A stretch of 64,000 nucleotides of DNA, from NCBI GenBank assembly GCA_938015445.1, contig CALLPE010000003.1, positions 1 through 64,000 on the forward strand, written 5' to 3'. This DNA comes from an uncultured Pirellulales bacterium. GTDB lineage: Bacteria; Planctomycetota; Planctomycetia; Pirellulales; Thermoguttaceae. Below the pieces are notes generated by a model. It worked only from the letters and a program-made list of their open reading frames with translations, searched no databases and had not been told where the DNA came from. Position 1 is the stretch's first letter. Each line of letters starts with the position of its first letter. Below are positions 50,401 through 57,672 of the stretch, piece after piece. Both the position numbers and the translations under genes were made by a program.

Positions 50401-51585
50401 CCGACCCAAATATCGCGGAGATTCGCAATCGTACTGCCAGTGCCGGTGATGACCATCTGGCCAGCACCGGTGCTGGAGCCGCCCACAACTACATGCCCTC
50501 CATCGCTAAGCTCCACGGTGCCGCCGTCGGCGATCGTCAGCACGCCTGCGCCGTTTTCACCGACGCCGAGTGCGCCGCCAGCAACTGTCAAACGCGAACC
50601 AGGACCTTCAACCAACACGGTACCCCGGCCGAGATACCACTGTGCGATCGCCAGACCAGCCGTTTCCACTTGCCCGCCTGCGAAAATGTTTAACGTCCCC
50701 GTCCCGCTGGCGCCGACCCAGATTGGAGAATTGCTACTCCACTGTGTGCCCGCTCCCGATACGTTCGCGGTGCCGAAACTTCCGAGATTGAAGCCCAGTT
50801 GCGTAATTGGCTCCGTATGCAGTCTGCCGCCGTCGGCAAGGTTGATCGTTCCCGTTCCGTCGTAGCCTGCTATGAGGTTGCCTCCGGGGGATATCAGCAT
50901 CGTCGAAGAAGCGCCCACTATGTTTATCGTGCCGTCACCCCCTGGCGCACGGCCCAATACTGTTGCTTTGGCCGTCACCCGTCCGCCTTGAACATTCAAC
51001 GTGCCGCGGCCATAGTTGGCCACAGTAAGGGGGCCTTCCAGGGACAATAGACCGCCGGACCGGACGCTTATCGTACCAATAGCCCCTGCTTCCTCCCCGA
51101 TGACGCAATAGCCAGCCGGATCGATTCCGTGTACCAAGCCGCCGGATGGGTGCGTGCTGCTGAGCGTCAGCGTGGCATGCTCACCAGGGGCATTAGCCAC
51201 GTACATGTCCACCACGTCATATATCTTGTCATTCAGCTCGAACACTTGGCTGGTAGAAACGACCAGCAAGCGGCTGCTGGCCGAAACGTCGAAGACAATT
51301 GGAGCAGTCGTAGCGCGGTTGAAGAAAGCAGCGTCGTTAGACCCCGGCGGGCCGGACGGGGACCAATTGCCGGGGACGCTGAATTGCCCGCCGGCGGGAT
51401 TGTTCCATTCGTACGGGATTCCATTGGCCGATGACGTAATACATGTGGCAATTATTGGGGTTGAGTCGGCCGGCAATCACGACTGCGCAAGCCAGCTGAG
51501 ACCACAATGCCATAACAACCAACTGGAACGCGCCCAGAATCGGCGCCCAGAACAAGCGAGACTGGTATGTTTGAGACGACCACAT
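47479..51585 (-). pseudogene. large PEP-CTERM beta-strand-repeat surface protein, frameshifted
   Basis: Reading leftward, a signal peptide (MWSSQTYQSRLFWAPILG, from 51585) is followed in another frame by the mature start YEWNNPAGGQFSVPGNWSP. Long runs of autotransporter-type beta repeats then continue to the end, with the pattern G-S/T-L-x-V-G-x-x-G-x-G-x-L-x-I-x-x-G-G. The C-terminus is a PEP-CTERM anchor: VPEPSALLLAGTALLAML then RRR. The frame changes twice: once between signal and mature part (about 51440-51480), and once at 50173-50188, where an 8-bp tandem duplication breaks TNHIIV from GCYAGGIGQL. Removing one copy joins the halves exactly. Intact, it would be about 1,360 residues, cell-surface bound. 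It may be a true pseudogene or a sequencing error. Confidence 0.8.
50173..50188. repeat. 8-bp perfect tandem duplication causing frameshift
   Basis: aacaataa occurs at 50173-50180 and 50181-50188. On the coding (minus) strand this is TTATTGTT twice; deletion of one copy restores the reading frame of the PEP-CTERM gene with unbroken repeat pattern. Confidence 0.95.
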
Positions 51586-51675
51586 AACGCCCCCCGGTTG
51601 CGAAAAGATTTCCACAGGCCGCTCCGTGCGGTGCCTGGCACGCCACGAACGGCGGCAAAACTTTGCGCGCTAAGT

Positions 51676-52650
51676 TTAAGCACGGTCGAAGGGAAACGCA
51701 ATCACTTCGGCCAGTGTGTGTGCGCCGGTGGCCAGCATCACAAGCCGGTCGAAACCCAGGGCAACGCCGGCCGTTTCCGGCAAACCGGCCTGCATGGCCT
51801 CCAGCAGACGGCTATCTTCCGGCAGCGGCGGTTTGCCCTCTGCGCGGCGCTGCGCGTTGACTGCGGCCATCCGCTGCCGCAGTTGTTCGGCGTCGCAAAG
51901 CTCTTGGTATCCGTTGGCCAGTTCTATGCCGGACACGTACAGTTCGAAGCGTTCGGCCACCGCCGGGTCGTCATGGCGGATTTTCGCCAGCGCTGCCTGG
52001 CTGGCCGGGTAGTGGTACAGCAACACCGGTCGCTCAATTCCGAGCTGGGGCGACACACAGCAGCTTAGCAGCAAATCAAGCCATCCGTCGCGGTCTTCGG
52101 CGGAGAGGCTCTCCGGTGCGGGCACGCCCAATTCCGCCGCGCGTCGTGCCAGCTCTGCCACGCTTGCCCTATGCGGGTCGATCCCCACGTACTGCCGGAA
52201 GGCCTCGGCGTATGAGATTGCCGCGGCCGGAGCGCCTCCCAAAATCGCCTGGCAAAGCTCGCTGGTCAGTTGCATGGCTTGGAACAGGTCGTCGCCAGGC
52301 TGGTACCATTCGACGATGGTGAACTCTGGGTTGTGCAACGGCCCGAACTCATCCTGCCGAAAGGCGCGGGTCACCTGAAAGATCGCCCCACTGCCGGCGG
52401 CCAACAGACGCTTCATGCAGAACTCGGGCGAGGTTTGCAGCCACATTCTGCGTGGGGGTTTGCCGGGACCAAGGGGGACATCGACCGCAAATGGCTCCAG
52501 GTGGCGATCGACGACCGTATCGGCCGAAAGCAGGGGCGTCTCGACCTCCAGGAAACCGCGCGCGTGAAAGAACTCGCGCACTGCGCGCAGCAATTCCGCC
52601 CGCAACCGCAGACGCTCGATGCTGGCCGCTGGGCCAAAATCTTTTGCCAT
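51676..52650 (-). CDS. epmA: elongation factor P lysine--(R)-beta-lysine ligase EpmA (324 aa)
   Basis: EpmA (PoxA/GenX/YjeA) is a short lysyl-tRNA-synthetase paralogue that attaches (R)-beta-lysine to Lys34 of EF-P. It has class II synthetase motifs (FLEVETPLLS, TSPEFCMKRLLAAGSG, FRQDEFGPLHNPEFTIVEWY, GVALGFDRLVMLATGA) and lacks the tRNA-binding N-terminal domain. The ending TLAEVIAFPFDRA is nearly identical to E. coli EpmA. The ATG at 52650 fits the family; a further ATG at 52707 would add 19 residues. efp and epmB lie next to it, completing the pathway. Confidence 0.95.
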   Translation of the reverse strand: MAKDFGPAASIERLRLRAELLRAVREFFHARGFLEVETPLLSADTVVDRHLEPFAVDVPLGPGKPPRRMWLQTSPEFCMKRLLAAGSGAIFQVTRAFRQDEFGPLHNPEFTIVEWYQPGDDLFQAMQLTSELCQAILGGAPAAAISYAEAFRQYVGIDPHRASVAELARRAAELGVPAPESLSAEDRDGWLDLLLSCCVSPQLGIERPVLLYHYPASQAALAKIRHDDPAVAERFELYVSGIELANGYQELCDAEQLRQRMAAVNAQRRAEGKPPLPEDSRLLEAMQAGLPETAGVALGFDRLVMLATGAHTLAEVIAFPFDRA

Positions 52651-52921
52651 GTGCCCGGTGGTCGTCTGGCCGCTGCGCCGGTCGGGATATGTTAAATTGT
52701 CCCGCATGATTGCAGGCTAGTTCATCGAACAGGCAAAAGTACTGCGAAACCGACTATGGCCACTGGCCGGACACATTCTGCCTGAATGGCACGAGTTCCC
52801 AATTGGGATACGGCTCCGGCTGGCTGTAAAATGCGATAGGTCCGCGCGCCCGCTGGGTTTCATCGCTCAAGTGCGGTTCAGCCACAGTAGGTTCTGCCAC
52901 CGGCAGCGGCAGTAGGGCATG

Positions 52922-53491
52922 TCACTCCTTTATACGTTCGATGTACTCGCCGGTACGCGTGTCGATGCGAATCAGATCGCCGATTTCGACGAACACAGGG
53001 CATTCGAATTGGGCGCCGGTTTCCACCGTGACCGGCTTGGTCACATTGGTGGCCGTGTTGCCTCTGGCGCCCGGCTCGCAGTATTCCACGCGCAGCACGA
53101 CGTGGTTGGGCGGCGTGACCGAGATCGGCTGGTTGTTGAACAGAATCATGCTACAAACCATGCCTTCCTTGAGATACTTCCAGGCTTCGTCCACCTGTTG
53201 TTTCGACAGTTCGTATTGCTCGAAAGTCTCGTTGCACATGAAGACGAAGTTGTCGCCTTGGCGATAGAGGAACTGGGCCTGGATTTCTTCGATCTCGGCG
53301 GCTTCGATGGAGTCGCCGCTTTTGTAGGTGCGGTCGATTACAGTGCCGCGTAGCAGGTTCCGCAGCTTGCACTTGTAAAGCGCCTGCCCCTTGCCCGGCT
53401 TGACGAAGTTGCACTCGATCATCAGGTACGGATCGCCGTCGATCTGCACCTTCAACCCCTTGCGAAACTCGCTAGTGTTGTAGCTGGCCAC
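52922..53491 (-). CDS. efp: translation elongation factor P (189 aa)
   Basis: EF-P relieves ribosome stalling at proline runs. The modification loop reads KPGKGQALYKCKLRNLL, and its lysine is residue 34, exactly as in EF-P proteins that are beta-lysylated. Three beta domains of normal length follow, ending VEIGDLIRIDTRTGEYIERIKE. It begins with GTG at 53491 (ASYNTSEFRKGL) and an aaggat site upstream. epmA is downstream on the same strand and epmB is divergent, so substrate and both modifying enzymes are clustered. Confidence 0.97.
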   Translation of the reverse strand: MASYNTSEFRKGLKVQIDGDPYLMIECNFVKPGKGQALYKCKLRNLLRGTVIDRTYKSGDSIEAAEIEEIQAQFLYRQGDNFVFMCNETFEQYELSKQQVDEAWKYLKEGMVCSMILFNNQPISVTPPNHVVLRVEYCEPGARGNTATNVTKPVTVETGAQFECPVFVEIGDLIRIDTRTGEYIERIKE

Positions 53492-53546
53492 GTTGAGTAT
53501 CCTTGCTGAACTTTATGGAACTGACATCTTGTGTTACCATGCGGTT

Positions 53547-54575
53547 ATGCTGAACCGCGATAGCATGCCACTCAGCTCCCCGCGCGCCGACGACTGGCTA
53601 GCTCACTGCGCCGACTCGATTACCGATCCGGCGGAGCTTTGCCGCCTGCTGCGGCTAGGCCCCGAGTTAGCTCAAGCAGCCGAGCAACCGGCGGCGGAAT
53701 ATCCCATGCTTGTACCCCGGGCGTACGCCCAGCGCATACAACGGGCCGACCCCGACGATCCACTGCTGCGCCAAGTTCTCCCCCGGCCGGAAGAGTTGGC
53801 GCCTGCGCCGGGTTTTTCGGCCGATCCGCTAGGAGAGGCGGCCGCGGGAAGTTGTCCGCGCTTATTGCGAAAATATTACGGCAGATCACTTATCCTAGCA
53901 ACCAGCGCCTGTGCCGTCCACTGCCGGTTCTGCTTTCGCAGGCATCTTCTCCGCGCCGCCAATTACAGGGCTGAAGGCGACGCGGCCTCTCTGCTGGCCG
54001 AAGCGCTGGATCGGTTAGCGGCGGATAATAGCGTTGCGGAAGTCATCCTCAGCGGCGGGGACCCATTGTTTCTTTCCGATGCACAACTCGCCGAGCTGCT
54101 GGCCAGAATGGAATCGATACCGCATGTGCGCCGTCTGCGTATTCATAGCCGGATGCCAATCGTGGTGCCGCAAAGGATAACCGGCGAACTGATGGAGTTG
54201 TTGCAAGGCACCCGCCTGCGGACCATAGTGGTGGTACACGTGAACCACCCGGCCGAGATCGACGGAGCGGTGGAAAGAGCGATTGGCCGGTTCGTCGATG
54301 CTGGGATTCCGGTTCTTAGCCAGACGGTGCTTCTTAGGGGGGTAAACGACAACATCGAAGCGCTTGGCGAGCTGTACGAACTACTGGCCGACTTGCGCGT
54401 GGGAGTTTACTATCTGCATCAATTAGACCGCGTGGCCGGCGCGGCCCACTTCGAGGTGCCAATACAGGTCGGTATCAAACTGGTGGCCGAGCTGCGTAAT
54501 AGACTGCCCGGCTACGCCGTACCCCGGTACGTCCGCGAAATACCCGGGGCTACTAGCAAACAGCTTCTGGCTTGA
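53547..54575 (+). CDS. epmB: L-lysine 2,3-aminomutase-type EF-P modification enzyme EpmB (342 aa)
   Basis: EpmB is a radical-SAM, PLP-dependent enzyme that converts L-lysine to (R)-beta-lysine for EF-P modification. The iron-sulfur cluster motif is C122-x3-C126-x2-C129 (CAVHCRFCFRRH). RVPRAYAQRI-like VPRAYAQRIQRADPDDPLLRQVLP and the SGGDPLF motif fit the EpmB group rather than catabolic lysine mutases, which are longer. The ATG at 53547 gives 342 residues, the length of the E. coli protein; an in-frame TTG at 53493 is possible. It is divergent from efp, with the starts only about 55 bp apart. Confidence 0.95.
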   Translation: MLNRDSMPLSSPRADDWLAHCADSITDPAELCRLLRLGPELAQAAEQPAAEYPMLVPRAYAQRIQRADPDDPLLRQVLPRPEELAPAPGFSADPLGEAAAGSCPRLLRKYYGRSLILATSACAVHCRFCFRRHLLRAANYRAEGDAASLLAEALDRLAADNSVAEVILSGGDPLFLSDAQLAELLARMESIPHVRRLRIHSRMPIVVPQRITGELMELLQGTRLRTIVVVHVNHPAEIDGAVERAIGRFVDAGIPVLSQTVLLRGVNDNIEALGELYELLADLRVGVYYLHQLDRVAGAAHFEVPIQVGIKLVAELRNRLPGYAVPRYVREIPGATSKQLLA

Positions 54576-54784
54576 AGGGGTCGGCACGCTCCAGAGGCTG
54601 AGTCAAAGCGGGAGGTGCAAATAAAGGTGGAGGTACAAACATGCACAATGCCAAAATCGATCGCTGACCACAATCGGCTGTAGACAGCGATAGCTGACAG
54701 CCGCTGGCCGGTGCGCTGCCAATGCCACCTGCCCTCAGATGGTAGCGCAAACGTCCCCAGCGGTGCCGATTGGTCAACAGGGGG

Positions 54785-55054
54785 TTACGGAGCCGACTTG
54801 CGCCTCAGTTCGGCATTGTGCTCGGCGATGAACTGCCGGATGCTATCGCCGAACTCCAGTAACCGCTCCCATTGTTCGGCGTACAAGGTTACCGGCATCC
54901 GCTGCAATCCGTACACGCTGACGGCTCCCTTGTTGCTGACTTTGCAGTACAATTTGTTGGGTTTCGCTCCCTCCAATTGGGATAGCATTTGGTCGGCTTG
55001 CTCCACCGTTATCTCCCCTGCGGCTAGCTTCTTGAGAATTTCCGAGCGCGTCAC
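54785..55054 (-). CDS. conserved small hypothetical protein (89 aa)
   Basis: A small soluble protein starting with GTG, with gggaga upstream. The N-terminal helix pair (MTRSEILKKLAAGEITVEQADQML) resembles SHOCT-like short domains, and the middle part KLYCKVSNKGAVSVYGLQRMPVTLY is a compact beta segment that I recall as widespread in planctomycetes and some other bacteria. The function is unknown. It stands alone on the minus strand between epmB and a membrane protein gene. Confidence 0.7.
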   Translation of the reverse strand: MTRSEILKKLAAGEITVEQADQMLSQLEGAKPNKLYCKVSNKGAVSVYGLQRMPVTLYAEQWERLLEFGDSIRQFIAEHNAELRRKSAP

Positions 55055-55188
55055 TGCATAGTCTCCCGCGTTGTGTACTTTCGGCCCCCTTAATAGGATA
55101 GCTCATGGGCCGTGGTTTTCCAATGGACATTGTGGTTGGGTATACTTCATATTTCGCTGCTAGGCAAACTTTTGCGACGCGACTGCGT

Positions 55189-55220
55189 TGTTAAAAGGCG
55201 GGGGTGTTAAAAGGCGGGGG
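55189..55220. repeat. 16-bp perfect tandem duplication
   Basis: tgttaaaaggcggggg occurs at 55189-55204 and 55205-55220 with no mismatch. Confidence 0.97.
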
Positions 55221-55284
55221 TGACGGATGTACGGGATTTGTCGTTGAGAGGTCGGTTGCTTTGGCCGGGCCAGCCTACCAGAAC

Positions 55285-55450
55285 CGGACATACCCCGTTA
55301 GGAGCCAGTTGCGTTGTGGGCGCTGGAGCCGAGCAGGTCGGATGACCCGTTAGGAGGCGTTTGCGTTGCAAATTTTGGCGACCGCCCGAGGTGGCATAAT
55401 GCAAAATAGGCAAGGCGGACAGGCACCCGTTAGGCCCACCGCTTGCAAAC
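55285..55450. repeat. dispersed repeat, locus B, about 3 degenerate units
   Basis: Units begin near 55285, 55339 and 55415, with shared block cccgttagga and then ttgcgttg. The first two units contain ttgcgttg, gagccgagc and cgg-tg-ccc-gg-g blocks in the same order as at 15631-15717. It is non-coding. The unit length is about 54-76 bases. Confidence 0.65.
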
Positions 55451-55547
55451 AAAAGTTGCGCGGGTATAGTTGTTACGCCAGAGCACAGGCCGAATCCGCC
55501 TCAGGTGGTGGCTGATTATCCGCCACTAGGCGACCAGGGCCACCTTC

Positions 55548-56861
55548 ATGCGACACATACTTTTCGAGTGGCACCTGCACCCGACCACGTGGGTCTATCT
55601 GTCTTCGCTGATGACCATAGGCATCTACTTGAAGTTCAACCGCCTATGGAGTGTGCGAAATGTGGACCTGCTGGGGCTGATCGCCTTCGCCCCAGGGCTG
55701 CTGTTGATCGAACACCGCCAGTACCAATTGGGTTTTAGCTGGCTGTTTGCGGTTGGGGGCTTCTTTCTGGTCCGGTTGCTGTTGGACGCCGTGATGGTTC
55801 GCCGGCCCCTGCTGGAACCGAATCTTTCTTCTGGTGGTCTGACCTTTACACTAGTTTGCCTGTTACTTTTCCTGATGGGCAATGTGGTCGCCTACCAGCC
55901 GAGCGAAGACGATGTAGCCGGTCCACGCCGTCTGGAATGCATGTTGGCACGCCAGCAGCCACCAATCGGACAGGAAGACCTGTTGCAACATGGGCCGGGA
56001 TACCCGCTGTTCTTTATCTTCGCCAGCTTTGCCAATCGGGCCTTTATATCGTGGGATGGGGCTGACGCCGAGCAGGCATCCCGGGCGGCATTGGAAGACG
56101 CTGCTGCTAAGATCACGGCCATCTTGGGGCACCTGGCCTTGATCGCAGGAATGGTGGTGATCGGATACAAGCACTTCGATAACCTACAGACTGGCTTTGC
56201 CGCTTCTGCCCTGTACTTGCTATTGCCCTATACCGCCCAAATGACCGGCCGTCTGGACCACATATTGCCGGCGGCCTTGCTGGTTTGGACTGTAGCCGCG
56301 TACCGGCGGCCGCTTATCGCCGGAGTGCTGCTGGGGCTGGCCGCCGGGGCAATCTATTATCCGCTTTTTCTGCTGCCGTTGTGGTGCAGTTTTTATTGGC
56401 GGCGGGGCTTGGTAAGGTTCTGTTTGGGCATAGCATCGGCCCTGATTGCCCTGGTAGCCACGCTGGCGCTGACGGCCACCAGCCTGCCATCGTTCCTCGA
56501 CCAGTTGCGTCAAATGTTCGGTATCCTTAACCCGCTGCAAGCGAACGTGGCCGGTTTTTGGGAGTATCACGAACCGGCTTATCGGCTGCCAGTGATTGCC
56601 GCTTTTGTGGCCATGTGTCTGAGCATGGCCTTGTGGCCGGCGCAGAAGAACCTCGGCACCCTGCTGAGCTGCTCGGCAGCGGTTATGCTGGGGGTGCAGT
56701 TCTGGCACGCACGCTTTGGGGGTATTTACATGGCTTGGTATCTGCCCCTGCTGGTGCTGACGGTCTTCCGCCCAAATCTCGAAGACCGAGTCGCTTACAC
56801 AGCCGTATTTGATTTCCCCATGCGCTGGCGGCGGTGGTGGGCCAAGAGACCCAATAGTTAG
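55548..56861 (+). CDS. polytopic membrane protein, glycosyltransferase-C-like (437 aa)
   Basis: A multi-pass inner-membrane protein with about ten hydrophobic helices. The first large loop contains YQPSEDDVAGPRRLE, with paired acidic residues near the membrane, and later LLLPYTAQMTGRLDHILPAALLVW; this pattern (acidic loop 1, Arg/His-bearing loops) recalls GT-C or PMT/ArnT-type glycosyltransferases and GT-87-like proteins. No firm family match can be given. The C-terminus is basic (RWRRWWAKRPNS), consistent with a cytoplasmic tail. It stands alone between the repeat region and a large non-coding gap. Confidence 0.7.
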   Translation: MRHILFEWHLHPTTWVYLSSLMTIGIYLKFNRLWSVRNVDLLGLIAFAPGLLLIEHRQYQLGFSWLFAVGGFFLVRLLLDAVMVRRPLLEPNLSSGGLTFTLVCLLLFLMGNVVAYQPSEDDVAGPRRLECMLARQQPPIGQEDLLQHGPGYPLFFIFASFANRAFISWDGADAEQASRAALEDAAAKITAILGHLALIAGMVVIGYKHFDNLQTGFAASALYLLLPYTAQMTGRLDHILPAALLVWTVAAYRRPLIAGVLLGLAAGAIYYPLFLLPLWCSFYWRRGLVRFCLGIASALIALVATLALTATSLPSFLDQLRQMFGILNPLQANVAGFWEYHEPAYRLPVIAAFVAMCLSMALWPAQKNLGTLLSCSAAVMLGVQFWHARFGGIYMAWYLPLLVLTVFRPNLEDRVAYTAVFDFPMRWRRWWAKRPNS

Positions 56862-57636
56862 GGAAACACAATTAAAAGGCACCCTGCCGGGCGCTGTACT
56901 TGTGCGCGGTTATCTGGGTAGTTCTTCCGGCGAAGCTCGGTTTATCCAGCGCCGCTTGGCCCATCTACCACTGCTTGTCACCGCCAGCGACGGCCGACCT
57001 CTCCAGCAAAGCTCGAACCTTCCAACGATGATACGCCATGTCGAGTGGAACCGCCCGGTGGCGGAGGCGCGCTAGAAATATCAACGGGCGGTGACAATGA
57101 GAGGGGCGAAAACCGCGTTCTCAGCAATCGCCAAAGTGTCCAGTGGCTAGGCTGAAGGTCCCGACCAAACTCTGTAAGTGTTGTGCCGGTAACTACATAC
57201 GATTTCCGCACTGTTTGTCTCAGTGCGGTTGTAAAGCGTTTTTTCGACTACAGGAGTTGTCAAAATGTTGCAGCAAGCGAAAATTGTAATGCATCGCCGC
57301 TAATTACAGTCGGCGATGTGGGGAATACGCCGGTTCTCTGTTTCCGCGCGTTGTTCCCCAAGTTGCCACTGCTCCCCCGGTAGCTGCTGTACCCCGGCAC
57401 GAGGCCGGGGTACGGCGTTTCTTGGCACCCGCTGTTTTATCTGGCGTTTCCTCGGCCCCCGCTGTTATCCAGCGGTTGTGCGACCCGCTTTTATCTGCCG
57501 GATTGAAAACTGCTGCTTCGCCTTTTCGGGACGTGGTCTATCTCGGGCTATCTCGGCGGCTGAGCACCGGCTAGTTGTCGGAACCGTTGCCGGAACCTCG
57601 CTTCGACAGTCACCCAAGCGCGAGTTGTCGGAACCG
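56862..57636. other. intergenic, no gene seen
   Basis: About 775 bases without a supported gene. Near 57400-57520 it has imperfect ~29-bp repeats with the block cccgctgtt-ttat-c. At its right end is one copy of a 50-bp duplication of the 3' end of the next gene. Confidence 0.6.
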
Positions 57637-57672
57637 TTACTGGAACCTCGCTTCGACGGTCACCCAAGCATA
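57573..57672. repeat. 50-bp tandem duplication spanning the 3' end of the GH38-like gene
   Basis: 57573-57622 and 57623-57672 share 44 of 50 bases (common blocks agttgtcggaaccgtt and ggaacctcgcttcgac). The right copy contains the last codons and the stop of the GH38-like gene; the left copy is non-coding and lacks the stop because of a base change. Confidence 0.93.

Larger units (their letters stand above)
55055..55547. other. intergenic with repeats
   Basis: About 490 bases without a gene. It holds a perfect 16-bp duplication and locus B of the dispersed repeat (both listed), and lies upstream of two divergent genes. Confidence 0.65.
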
